From Pontederia crassipes (lineage: Eukaryota; Streptophyta; Magnoliopsida; Commelinales; Pontederiaceae), in NCBI GenBank assembly GCA_030549335.1, contig CM060192.1:22758157-22822156 (forward strand): DNA of 64,000 bases, in the 5' to 3' direction. Below, in pieces: positions 27,319-38,930 of this stretch. The notes below the pieces were generated by a model. The model made no database searches. It was not told the DNA's origin and was given only the letters and a program-made list of their open reading frames with translations. Both the position numbers and the translations under genes were made by a program. The stretch's first letter is position 1; the number at the start of each line of letters is the position of its first letter.

Positions 27319-27329
27319 TAGCCGTTGGA
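27319..27329 (-). promoter_or_regulatory. Mitosis-specific activator (MSA) element, proximal
   Basis: On the gene strand this reads TCCAACGGCTA, a perfect match to the MSA consensus YCYAACGGYYA bound by R1R2R3-Myb (MYB3R) factors. It lies 126 bp upstream of the TPX2-like start codon in the same orientation. MSA boxes drive G2/M expression in plants, fitting the inferred spindle role. Confidence 0.8.
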
Positions 27330-27523
27330 GCGTCACCTTTTGGACAGATATTTAAAAAAAGCGGTAACCAAAGTGCGGACTTCCGCATGGAACCTTTATC
27401 GTTCGAGAACATCTGCGTCGTTGGATCCGACGGAGACGACCTTTTGGATGGGCGCTGATGGGGTCCGCTCAAGTAGGCAATTTGTATGCGGACTTGTTGA
27501 GCTGCGGCCGTATCCTGGTCTTG

Positions 27524-27534
27524 TGGCCGTTGGG
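27524..27534 (-). promoter_or_regulatory. Mitosis-specific activator (MSA) element, distal
   Basis: On the gene strand this reads CCCAACGGCCA, again a perfect YCYAACGGYYA match, 195 bp upstream of the proximal box and in the same orientation. Two perfect boxes within 350 bp of one start codon are unlikely by chance. Confidence 0.75.
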
Positions 27535-27599
27535 AGATTTGATAAAAGAAATTGGATTAGCGGCCACTGGACATGAAACATGAACTTGCGGCGTTGCAA

Positions 27600-28559
27600 A
27601 TCTTATCGGGGAGATTATTTATTGGATGGAAATGTGGCATTCATGAATGATCATGTGATCGATCTCAAGGACGTGGGATAACTCAAGATGGTAAGTTGAT
27701 GAAGTCTTGTGAACCCCCTTCTCATTTAGAATCGCTCCTTTTTTTCTTTTTATATTTTTATCCAGAGGGAATCAGAACTATTATTAACATTTAATTAATT
27801 TAAAACTACTACTCATATTTTTTTAAATAAGTTGAGTAAATACTAATTAAATTCCATATTACCAACCCTCATTAATTTTAGGACACGTAGGCCCCTGTTT
27901 GGTTCAAGATTTTCTAGTCAATCCATTTTCCTTAATCCCACGAGAATAGAATAGTAGATTCCAAGGTCCTATATGGGGCCATTTGGTTGAAAGATATTTT
28001 TTAATGAAATAAAATGATATAATATCATATTTTTAGAAAAGTAAATATATTTTTTAGTCTCATTCGTGTTTGATTTGAGAAGAATATAATTTTAAAATAT
28101 AATATTTAATATTTAAATATTTCATTACGAATAGTTGAATTCATTATTGTAATAATAAAAAAATATATGAATAAATAATAAATAATAAAATATGATTGGA
28201 AAAAATGTTAAAAGAGAGAATATCAATATTTTAGTTCATGGGTTCACTTTTTAGTTGAATTCAATATTGTAGTGGTTCACTTTTTTAAAATGAATTTTAG
28301 AAAATCAAAGTATGACTATTTTATATTTATTCTTCGTCGTGTTTGATTATATTTTTAGAATATCATTCCCTTCTCCTCCTTGTCTACTGTAATGCTGTTA
28401 AATGTACAAGTAAACTCGTAGCATTTGGTAAATGAGTAACTTGATAAATGATCAATTATTATAAGAATAATGTAAAACATAATTAATAATTGAAATAAGT
28501 TATTGTTTTTAAATCACATGAAAAATTGCAAAACCACTATATTCTTAATCATTACAACG
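27600..28559. other. AT-rich upstream region with possible MITE remnants
   Basis: Words such as GGCCCCTGTTTGGTTCAAG (27892) and GGGGCCATTTGGTTGAAAG (about 27974) look like transposon termini, but matching right ends could not be fixed. No gene is seen. Confidence 0.4.
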
Positions 28560-28574
28560 ATGAAATATCTATTC
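28560..28574 (+). repeat. Target site duplication of the minus-strand LINE (3' side)
   Basis: ATGAAATATCTATTC matches ATGAAATATCTACTC at 36416-36430 at 14 of 15 positions. The two copies bracket the LINE exactly at its poly(A) end and its 5' end. Confidence 0.85.
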
Positions 28575-28614
28575 TTTTTTTTTTAAAGGGAGATTATATT
28601 AAATCAAAGATGAC

Positions 28615-31600
28615 TCATAGAGTCCTAATACAAAAATTGATGGAGTTAGGAGGAGGACCATATATCCAAAAGTGCTCGCCATTTTGACGATCAAAATTCG
28701 CTAAGTGGACCGCGATAGAGTTGTACACTCTGGGGCAGAATAAGGCGCGAGTCGCTTGAGGTTTTCCAGGATATCGGAGAGCAGATAACGTAAGCGCCAT
28801 GGCCAAGGCTGGCATCACTTGACCAGGTGAATCAGAACTTCGGAGTCCAAGCAAACACAGACGTGAGAAAAGCCTCTGGCTACACATGCACGCACACTAC
28901 GAAGACGCGCCTAGGTCTCGGAATGAAGGGAAAAACTGACATGCAGCACCGACACCTGCAAAAATAAAAGAGCCAGAATAAGAGCAGAGTAGAAAGTCGT
29001 ATCCCCCAAATCACTGGCCCGAACATACGAGCCATCCGAATTGAGAGAGACCCAATTCGGGGAGGGGAGCTCCTAGTGGATCCGCACGAGATCCTGGGGT
29101 AGAGTTGCCTTAGGGGCGTGTGTTGTGCTAGAAGAAAATGCATGAAAAGCAGCAAAAGCCTTCTCCCAGATCACCTTAGCGGTTTCATATTTGGAGCGAA
29201 AATGAATATCATTCCTGAGATTCCAGATGGACCAAAGGCAGAAAGAAAAAATGGAAAGTAGATGTCTTCGGGATTGAGGGTCCAGATTAACACCCTCATG
29301 AATTCAGGAGCCCGAATCCCACGAGGGAAATAAACTAAAAGAGAAGTGGAGTTTGACTTGAAAATGATCCCAAAGTTAGAGGGCAAGTGGATAGGAAAAG
29401 AAAAGACGGGAGATGATTTCATGCGCAAGGCCACAAATGGGACAGGAAGGGCTCAAACTGGGATTGAATGTAAGAATGTAATCCATGGTAGGCAGTCTCT
29501 TGTGGAAAAGATTCCAAAGGAAGAAGTGAATCTTAAGAGGGACGGAGATATTCCATATCACAGTCCAAGAATGTCGTCCAGCCACAGGTGTCGACAAAGC
29601 CTACTGGTACATGAACTTATAAATAGAGCTAGCATTTGGCAGCCCATGATCATCGGTCGCCCATACTCACGCATCATCACAAGCAGAACGAGGGATGAAA
29701 ATACCGCGAATAGCAACACAAATCGATTCACAAAAAATTCGAGACAAAAGGGGTATTTCAGGTGTAATCAATAATGAGGTCTGAAACTTTTAGGGTGCTG
29801 TCATTGTCCATATTAAGATAGGTGGGCAAACGACTGAGAGAGATAAGAGAAATCTAGGAATCAAAGAGAGCCGAGGTATTCTGGCTAGAGCCAATGGTCT
29901 TGAGAAAACCAAGATGAAGGTGGGAAAGAGACTCAGAGATAAGCCGCCAAGACCTCGTAGTACCCTAGTGGGCGGGGTATCCCAGAGAGAGATGGACCCG
30001 TACTTAGACCGAACCAGGTTCGCCCAAGGGGATTGCAAGCCAGAAAGAAGGTTAAAGACACGACGAGCTAGCAAGGACATCCGAATAAGCTGGAAGTTCC
30101 AGATACCTAGGCCACCGTCCGCACAGGGAAGCTGCATAGTAGACCAACGAATCAAGTGAATATCCTTACAATCATTACCAGAATCCCACAGAAACAATCT
30201 AGTGAGGCGCTAGAGGGAACAATCAATACTCGCGGAAAGGTAGATGAAACCCAGAAAGTAGGGAGGAAGAGAGGAGAGGCAATAATTAATTAGAGTCGTA
30301 TGACCCGTCTGACTAAGAAGCTTGTGCCGCCAGCCGGATAACCTGGAGGAGAAGCGCTTAATGAGAAATCCTTGCTCACGAGAAGGAATATACTTGTCCG
30401 AGATGGGAACACCCAAATAGGTGAAGGGGAAGAACCCAACCGGGATATCAAGGGCCTGGACAAGGGCCTGCCGCGGATGAGGGTTTAGTCGGCAAGGAAA
30501 GTAGAAAGCAGATTTAGATGAAATTGATGCATTGACTCGTGAGGGATTCATAGGTAGAGAGGATTGCATTCAGCCGCCTAGTATTGGACAGGTTGGCACG
30601 AATGCAGACAAGAAGTGACTAAGAGAAAAGGATTTAAATTTGAACGGAATAATGCGGCCTTGATTAATATGTCTTTGTAGTAATGATGTGAAAACCTGAG
30701 AAACAATGATAAAAAGATAAGGAGAGAGCGGGTCTCACTGGCGGATACCCCGGTAAGGTAGGAAATAAGGAGAAGGTTTCTTATTGATTACACAGGAGAA
30801 GATAGGGAACCTAATATAGAGATTTATCCAATTGATAAACCGGGGAGGGAAATTCATAAGGGATAGGATATGAATAACGGCATCTCAACAGATCCAGTCG
30901 AAAGCTTTTTCCATATCAAATTTCACTAACAGATGTTTAGTGCGACCAAGAGCAAGGGAATGGGAAAGCTTTTGAGCCAAGAAAATATTGTCCTGAATGT
31001 TGCGGCCAGGGATGAATGCCAATTGAGCATTGCTAATGAGGCTATCGAGGGTGGGTTTCAGGCGGTTGGCGAGGATCTTAGCGCGATACAAGGTATGGCA
31101 GAGGGAGATGGGGCGATAATCTTTGATGGTTAAAGGCGATTCTTTCTTTGGGATAAAAATGAGGGAGGTCTTACGCCACTCGTTAGGTAGCAAATGCCTG
31201 CTGGATGGCATGGGTAATACGCGACCCCACAATATCCCAATAGTTGCGATAAAAGTCTAGAGTGAATCTATCAGGACCCGACGCTCGGCCAGAAGGCATA
31301 CTTTAGATGATAGAGCGGGCCTCGTCGTCAGTATTGGGGCAGGTGAGGGACGGGAAAAAGGAGGGGCCGCAAGTAGGAATCTCCGGCCAAAGGTTAAGAG
31401 GGATGGTAAGTCCGACGAAGGTCTCCAAAGATTAACATAATGATCCACAAAATGTTTTTCAATAAGATGTGGAGGGATTATGACTTCACCAGAATCCAGG
31501 TGGATTGCCGAATGAGATTTTGCTTGTGACGGATAATAGTTTGGAGGTGGAAAAATTTAGTATTACTATCACCATGTTGAAGCCATGCGGTGCGAGACTT

Positions 31601-32640
31601 ACTCCACCACTTAATAAAAATCTGACGTAGGAGAGCAGCATGGAGATGATAAATGGCCCGAAGGGATGCTAACTCGGATACAGATAGACCTCTAGAGACA
31701 TCGATGCTCTCAAGCAGCGAAATGCGGTCAAGAGCTTCTTCAGCTCGCATCTTACGCCGCCCGAGAACCTCCCGTTCCACGGATAGTGTCCTCACGGATA
31801 CGCATCATTGATTTCTGAATTGAATGGGAACACGAGGGTGAGGACCAATGACACCTAACAATGCCCTTAGCCTCATGATGAAGAAATAAAAAATGCTCAT
31901 ACTTAAACAATTTAGAGTGGGGTAACCAGAGATCGGACTGGAAAAAAATGGGGGCGTGATAAGATGCACAACGGGGGAGGGTCGAGAGCTCAAGGCCGAA
32001 AAAAGCATCCACCCAAAAATGATTTACTAGCATCCTATCGAGTCTATAGAGGATACGAGATGAACCAACTTGGTTGTTACACCAGGTAAAGGGAATGCCC
32101 GAAGGCAAGAGGTCAAAGAAGCCCTGGGTATCAATGAGGTTTTGTAGAAGGATAGAGGACCTAGAACTCCTAAATTGGTTACCACCCTTTTTGTCCTCAG
32201 CAGAGATAATGCAATTAAAATCACCGATTAAAGCCCATGGAAAATTATACGACTTAATTAAACTAAGAGTATTCCATAACTGATTCCTAGCAGTAGGCAG
32301 AACTAGCGTAAACACAAGATAACAGGAAATTAAAACCATTATGAGAAAAAGTTGCATGAAGGAGATGGTCGGAGTTAAGGAGAGGAGTAACCTGTGTATC
32401 CTGCCCATGACAGGCGAGGATAATACCTTTGGAGGAGCCGGAGCCCTCACAGTAGGAACCAGACCACGAAGACCCGAGGCGATGAATAACTTATTTAGCT
32501 TTTACAGACCTAACATGGCTTTTTAAAAGAATTACAAAATCAAAAGAAAAAGTAGAAATTAAATTCGTAAGTCTATCCTTAACTTTTGCCCGGAACGCGC
32601 CAGGGTAGTTCCATGCTAGAATCTTCAGAAAAGACTAGGA
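28615..32640 (-). pseudogene. LINE ORF2 (endonuclease - reverse transcriptase - RNase H), broken
   Basis: The endonuclease starts near the 32640 end (NYPGAF segment) and holds GDFNCIIS at about 32235. The RT domain follows, with GRNIQDNIFLAQ near 31020 and the LVKFDMEKAFD palm motif near 30910. Downstream blocks include the thumb and connection, the zf-RVT motif HKRLP...CPICG, and a C-terminal RNase H-like region ending before the poly(A). Multiple frame changes and stops make it non-functional. Domain order is that of plant L1-clade LINEs with an RNase H domain. Confidence 0.8.
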
Positions 32641-32981
32641 TCCACCACCGCCTCCTGGACAACAGAAGCCGAGTGAGTTATCACAAGAGACAGAATGTTT
32701 TTTCTTACCTTTGCCCTTAGCAGGAACCGATGGCGGCCGAGGACAGAGAGAGAGGAAAGGGGTGGGGGCCGGGGGGAGGTTTAAGCACACAGGACTTCTT
32801 GCGCTCAGTTCTAGGGGGAGGGGCAAGGTCGGAGTCCTCCAAGTCATCCAGGGAAGAGTCATCTTCCATCTAGATGACCGGACAAGATAGGCCTGCCGAC
32901 GCTCGTGCCACCAGATCAGAGTGGTCCACGATGGCAACATGATCCGAAGGCAAAGAAGAGGAGGAAAAATCAGAGGAGCAC

Positions 32982-34653
32982 TGATGCATGCAAAATATGA
33001 CATATAATTAGACATGCATTTAATCTGATTTCGAATTATTTTCTAATAACATGCATAATTTTATGAGCTTATTTACATTAATTTTACAAAAATGAAAATC
33101 TATCCAAATTTTGTATTTTATTGTCAAGGAAATAAGAAAATTAAATCATGAAGCCAACGAAGAAAACCGCACTCAAATCAGATTCAAACGGAGACAGAAA
33201 GTGAAAAATAGTGAAGCAAGGCTGAAATGACATACTAACGGGCCGTGACAGGACTGTGAAACTCATTAACAGGCCATTAGAAGTCGCCCCGAGTCACGAC
33301 CATGACCAAGTCTTCACGGGCCGTGAAATTCATATTTTCAACATTGTAAAGGTCGTGAAAACCCTTTCACAGGCCGTAAAAATTCATTTTTAATCCGATT
33401 CGAATTCTGTTTAGGTCGTTAAATCGCCATAACCACCCGTGATGAAGTCCATATTCGACTTTTAGATGGATTTTGGAAGAATTTGAAGTTCACAAGGATT
33501 CCTAGTCATATTATATGATCCTAGGATGATTTGGAAAGATATTATGGCCCAAATCTCAGAGTTTGACAAGGCCAAAATTTCAGAACAATTCAACTCGAAT
33601 TTTCTTTATTTTGAATAGGAAAAGATTTCTGTTTCTTCTCCGATCACATGGAAACTCAAACCCCTTCTATAGCCAGAAGAGAGTATGCTAAGGATGCTAG
33701 GGCCTGCAACCAGAGTTTTGAAGTCAAGAACATGAGAGAATTCAAAAGGCTCACTGAGAAGATTTTTGCACGATCGACTCTAGAAGAGGATCAGGCAGCA
33801 GTTCATCGACGTTCTTGAGAGTATTTTCTATTCTATTTCATGTTGTGATGATCTTATGCTTAATTGATATATTATTCTTTCTTCTGTAGTTTGGGACTTT
33901 AGTTTTATTTTAGTTTGAGACAATTGTAATAGTATTAATAGTTAAAAGCAAATTGTTAAATCTTATTTTATAATTGATTATAGTTTAGTTTTCTTACGAA
34001 TATGCATACTATTATTAATGTTTTTTCAGAGATTAATTGTCTTCATTAGTTAGCTATTAACCTATAGGAGTAGTTACTTTTAATTGCATGATTTTATGTG
34101 AAATTGATTCTTAATTTTAAGTCCAAGTATTGCATATCACAACTAATAAGATCCTTGAAGGAATATTAGTTGTGCGGTCTATTAATCATTACCATATTAT
34201 GGATGATAATAGTTTAGAGACTACATTTTAATGCATCTTAATCTCAGGTTTAATTAGATTATGATCCATGGCGGAATAGTCTTAATCGAATTTGAATTAA
34301 GATAGGTTGATTGATCCTAGGCGGAAATTAATAATTTGAGTAGACTCTAATCCGTCGTCAAAAACTAACTTGTCATCTTTGGTCAATTCAGTTTGTCTAC
34401 AATTTCGTTTATCATCCTAAGCCCTATGCATCAGTAGATTAGATTAGTTTAATTTAGTTTTAATCTTTACTTTCTGAAATTTTATTTTCTGCAACTTATT
34501 TTTACCAAAAACTATGTCGTCTCCTATTAGCCTTTGAAATTAGTCTAGTTAAGTAAGTTAATTCCTCGTGGGTTCGACACTCTACTCTTTAACTTTATTA
34601 CTTGAGCGACTAGTGTACTTGCTAGCATTTAACTGTTATCAATTCTCGCATCA
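32982..34653 (+). mobile_element. Solo LTR, 1672 bp, with AGCAC target duplication
   Basis: It starts TGATGC and ends GCATCA, a six-base inverted terminus with canonical TG...CA ends. It is flanked by perfect five-base duplications AGCAC (32977-32981 and 34654-34658). No internal retrotransposon genes are present, so the element was lost by LTR-LTR recombination. The length and the 3' end wording (GTGGGTTCGACACTC ... CTTGAGCGACTAG) suggest a Tat/Athila-like Ty3/gypsy family. It is younger than the LINE it interrupts. Confidence 0.85.
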
Positions 34654-34658
34654 AGCAC

Positions 34659-35930
34659 AACATGGATGGCGCAGACACAAACGAAGTAGAGATTTGAGCG
34701 AGGGGCGGAGGGAGTAGCAGAGAAAGTTGCAGCGGCATTAGGGAAAGTGAGAGGAGGTTGAGTGACTGGGGGAGATAGCGTAAGGGAAGGAGAGGAGGAG
34801 TGAACGAAGGAGACACATGTATGGCCTAGATGCAACGCGGAGGAGTGCGCCAAGTCGTCACCATTGCAGCACCCTGTCTCATTACAGGAAAACACACATT
34901 AGTGGAAAACATAGGGGCATCCTGGCCGTCCGAGGGAACAAGCGAGGACCGCTGGATGGCCACATCACGGATCGCTGATGTGGCAAGAGAAGACGAGCAA
35001 GTTCCCAACAGATCGGACCGTGCGATCCAACTACTGGGGACCGAGAGATTAGCTCCTCCCGGATCACGGATGTGGCACCAGGGTCATGCACCAGACTCCG
35101 CGTAACAGACATGACGGCGCTACTAGTCGTTAGGCGAGCATCGTTCGTCTATTGGCCCTCCGTACAACGGACGCTACAAGCCACCTGGTGAGCACCCGGT
35201 GAGGAAGGAGGGCCCTCTGGGAGGTTGAGGACCAGGGAAAGGCGTGGCAGGCCTGTTGGCATCGGGCGATTAGTCTGGCAACAGAAAGGTTCCACCGCAC
35301 GAAGACACGGCCCATATAACAGCGTCGCCGCTAAAGAATCCTCCGCCGGCGCCCGTGAGCAGACCTCCAGGCGGTGACCGATGATGCCACAACAGTAGCA
35401 AAAGGTGGGAAGATGCTCGTAAGCAGTCTGCTGGAGATACCTGTCACCATTTGGCAGCGAGGTCCAAGTAGCTTGACGAAGGGGAGAGGAGAGATTTACC
35501 TCCACACAAGCTCACACACATGGTGAATGAACGAAACACATGGCATGTTCATCGATGCAAAGTAAATTACCAAAAGCCGCAGCAATCCTCTTAAGGGAGG
35601 CAGGGTTGCGAAGCTCCAGAGGAAGCGCAGGGAATTGGATCCAGAGCGGTGAGTCCAGTGAAGAGGCAGAGTCAAGGCGGAAGAAGGGAGAGATGGTGGA
35701 CAAACAAAGCAGGTGGCTGCCGAACTCCCAAGGACCGCTAGTGAGGACCTGCAACTGACCATAATCAGATTCAAATGCAAAAAGGAAAAAAGAGTTACCA
35801 AGAGGAGAAATGACACAAGAGTTTGCCAGGCCCCAAAGAGGTCGAACATCGTACCTGAGCACGACAACACTCCCCACGAAATGGCCAATAAGACAAGATT
35901 TGAGTTGCTTATAGTACTGGGAGACATCCG
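34659..35930 (-). pseudogene. LINE ORF1 (RNA-binding, CCHC knuckle), broken
   Basis: On the minus strand, FLHLNLIMVSCRSSLAVL and later segments represent the domain that precedes the knuckle in plant L1 ORF1. FCYCCGIIGHRLEVC gives a C-x2-C-x4-H-x4-C zinc knuckle. A proline/serine-rich tail extends to the solo LTR boundary. Two or more reading frames are needed, so it is a pseudogene. Confidence 0.7.
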
Positions 35931-36415
35931 CAGCCGGGATGATAACTTCCGAGGAAGTAGTCGCCTCGAGCTCCCGAAGCTACCGAGGTGACATATGCGT
36001 CGGAGGAGAAGGACGAGAACCCCTGGCGACAGATCCAGGATTTAGGAAGCTGCTGAGAGGAGGGAGGGAGTGGAAGGATGCCAGAACTGGTGAGGGCTTG
36101 AGGAGGGGCAGATGCGGAAGGGAGAGGGGGAATTGGGTCGGAACCACCCCCAGTAGACGGAGGGAGCTCCATGGGAGCGCAGGAAATGATCTAGAGAGCT
36201 TGCGGCGAGAGGCCACAGAGCGGCCAATAGGACCATGAGAAGATCAGGCCATACGAGACACCACAAGCAGAGGCAAGTAAGACACCCCGAGAGTGAAAGA
36301 CGAAGGAAGATGCACTGAGATCAAGGCCGGAGCGGTGCCATGGTTCGGCTCACAGTCGTTACAAGAGATAGAACTAGGCAACTTTATTGAGTGTTGACCA
36401 ATTACATGCATCTCC

Positions 36416-36430
36416 ATGAAATATCTACTC
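36416..36430 (+). repeat. Target site duplication of the minus-strand LINE (5' side)
   Basis: ATGAAATATCTACTC, partner of the copy at 28560-28574 with one mismatch. Confidence 0.85.
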
Positions 36431-36656
36431 TTACTCATGGCGAGATCAACAATGTTCCATTCTTTGTTTACTTTTCAATAATATTTTATATTTTATTTAC
36501 TTTGGTCTAAACATAATATATGTAAAAGAATAATATGTACTTAAAATAAGGATTTAATGTTCATGCTCCCTATTAAAGTGGGGAGCATCTTGCTCCCTAC
36601 TTGCTGGGACGTACGATCCTCAATCAACAGCCCTCGTTCTTTGTGTGTTTCGGTGG

Positions 36657-37118
36657 ACCGGTTCACTCCAAATGCGGCCGCTCTAGAGTCCTATATCACA
36701 AATGGGTTTTTTTGCATGTTATCTGCAGACGTCGTATATGAGAGTCGCACGCAGATGCTCGCAGTCGATTAAGGAAGTCGTTTTGATCATAGACATCGTC
36801 GCCGCTCGCACATGTCGCCACCAATCGAAGTTGCCGAAAATCGCACACGTCGCCGCCAATCAAAGTCAGCGCCACTCCCAGACATCGCTGCCTATGGAAG
36901 TTGCAGCCACTCACCGTCGCTCGCCACCAAACAACCTCCGAGGGTCTGGTAAAGATCGTCCAGCGAAGGTCGTCTGACGGAGAGGGACGCTCGTCGTTCG
37001 TCGAAGAGCCACGTGAAGGATGAAATCAGAGAGGTCAAACTTGCGAGAGCCCTAACTCGTTGCAATGAACCGGCCGATCTTGCATTGGACTGGCTGCATT
37101 TGGAGTGAACCGACCTGC
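36657..37118. repeat. Inverted repeat flanking a GC-rich block
   Basis: GACCGGTTCACTCCAAATGC at about 36656-36675 is mirrored by GCATTTGGAGTGAACCGACC at about 37097-37116. The block between is GC-rich with repeated GTCGCCGCC/CGAAG words and short open frames, unlike the AT-rich flanks. It could be a small TIR element or a captured gene fragment. I recognise no protein. Confidence 0.5.
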
Positions 37119-37290
37119 TAAACTGCGCAAAGGATGCAGGCCGTTGATCACGAATCATTCTAGCAAAATTTATTCTTAAACCAAACACTATCCAATGCCT
37201 CCTTTATAATCGAAATAAAAATCATATGATATCCAAAACTATAGCAACTTTGGATTAATCTAATTCCTTAATCCTATGATATTTAATTAG

Positions 37291-37727
37291 GCCCTATTTG
37301 GTTAAGAATAAGAGCTGGATCAATGGCTAATTCCATTTTTTTTCTTGCCAAACAGATGTTTTTTATCTGGTGGAATGAAAAAAAGTACAAATTCTTTTAT
37401 GTGAAAGGCAAATATGGAGTTGCGGGCGGTTACAAGTGGAAGAATAAACGAGTCAAGAACAAAAATGCCTATGTTTGAAAATAGAATAATTAGATTATAA
37501 GATGATTATTCTCCAAACAAGTAAAAAAATGAATTGAATTAGTTATCTCGTCAAACAATAGTTATGAATGTAAATTAAAAGTGAAGTTTAACTATTCTTT
37601 CTCACATGCTGAATATTTCATTGGCATCCAAACATAATATCTTTTTCTTGTTTTTGAATAAAACCTAAAATAATAAATCTAATTGAACAATAATCCTATT
37701 CTAAAGATAATAATCCTCTTCCCAAAC
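37291..37727. mobile_element. Probable MITE, about 440 bp
   Basis: The left end GCCCTATTTGGTTAAGAATA and the mirrored right end GGTGTTTGGGAAGAGGATTA are weakly similar, and both sides are followed by TAG. The interior is AT-rich and non-coding. Family is uncertain. Confidence 0.4.
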
Positions 37728-37730
37728 ACC

Positions 37731-38485
37731 TAGAGATGTTTAATGGATAGCCTCTAATAGATTTGATCAATCGGACGTTGACCGGATATTGTACAGACCC
37801 GATCAACCCGTTATCTTATCGGATGAACATCGGACTGTCCAATAAGTGTCTAATATCGTTCGCCCCGTTAAGACCTATTAGACCTTAACGGACAGGCCGA
37901 CAATTAGACGAGTCGGACTAATTCATTAAAGTTTTCTAATTTTTTACAATATCTTGAGAAAATTATCAATCCTATAGTACATAGTAAACAAAACATTATA
38001 ATATGTTATTCCTTAATTTATTATTATATATTTTCTCATTATATTATCAAATATAAATAAGCGAGATCAAATATTTACGTGGTTCGATTTATAGCTACGT
38101 CGACGGCTAAAGTAGTTCAAAAATTCATTGTGCTGAAAATGAAATATTACATATTTTGTATCATATTAAGTAAATTAATAAATTATTTACATTTTAGTAA
38201 AAAGTAAGGAAGTAATAAATTAAATTAATAAAATTAAAACCACTATTTTAGTAAGTTCAATTTATTAACAGTCAATGGACAGATTAACGAGTGGCTAATA
38301 AATTATTGGATGAATATTGGACTATTGGTACCGGACAAATGGATGAATAAATTGTCCAGACTGATATAGGCCTGCGCTCGTTAAGAACTTGGACGGGCCC
38401 GAGCCTGAACTCGAATGAATTAGCCAATATGTTATCGGGTTGGACAATGGACAAACTGGACTGCCTGAACTAATAAACACCTTTA
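37731..38485. mobile_element. Non-autonomous hAT-like element, about 755 bp
   Basis: The left terminus TAGAGATGTTTAATGG matches the mirrored right terminus TAAAGGTGTTTATTAG, the TAGRGNTG-type end of hAT elements. Flanking octamers (CAAACACC and CAAAAATC) agree at six of eight positions, compatible with an aged 8-bp duplication. The subterminal regions are rich in inverted CGGACNNNNGTCCG-like words, also typical of hAT elements. No transposase is present. Confidence 0.6.
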
Positions 38486-38930
38486 CAAAAATCCCATACA
38501 ATAAAAATATTAATTAATTATATATGATAGTTTTTTTAGAAGGGAAGATGAATATTTCTGTATATTTTTTGAGACTGCAAATAATTTACACGGACAGAAG
38601 AAATTAACCAAGAAAGGAGACAAAAGCATGAAATAATTGAACCATGCCAGTAGCTCTCTTTTTAATCTTATAACGTGAAACTTCTGATGAATAACTCCCA
38701 TTGAAAGTTTCAAAAGTCGTCCATCTTTTGAGAATTTTCGAGGGTTTTTCCCGTTGAAAGTCTCGAAGAATGCCTTTACGATGGCGATATCCATCATAAA
38801 TATTGACGATTTTAGTATTTTTTTTTTCAACAATGTAGTCTTGTTGGAAAATCCAATTAATTGTTTTTTACCGATTTCCTTGGATCCATCAATCAGTCAA
38901 AGTTATCTAATGTAAAGCATCTTGCAAGAC
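38486..38930. other. Spacer; unassigned minus-strand frame
   Basis: A 107-residue minus-strand frame (38833-38510) holds two similar GARACTTTCAAYGGGA words but no known domain. I do not call it a gene. Confidence 0.35.

Larger units (their letters stand above)
28575..36415 (-). mobile_element. Full-length L1-type LINE, minus strand, with nested solo LTR
   Basis: The element runs from 36415 down to a poly(A) tail at 28585-28575 and is bounded by a 15-bp target duplication. ORF1 region: about 35930-34660, with a CCHC knuckle at about 35440-35390 (CYCCGIIGHRLEVC). ORF2: endonuclease from about 32600 (GDFNCIIS, RLDRMLVN), reverse transcriptase about 31500-30200 (KDYRPISLCHTLYRAKILANR, then GRNIQDNIFLAQ and KFDMEKAFD), a zinc-binding zf-RVT segment near 29590-29380 (WNLFHKRLPT, CPICG), and an RNase H-like tail to 28620. 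Stops and frame changes scatter through ORF2, so it is inactive. A 1672-bp solo LTR between ORF1 and ORF2 is a later insertion; without it the element is about 6.2 kb, a normal plant L1 length. Confidence 0.9.

Noticed and set aside
34830-36440. Many 60-140 residue frames on both strands as genes
   Set aside because: They are pieces or antisense shadows of the LINE ORF1 region.
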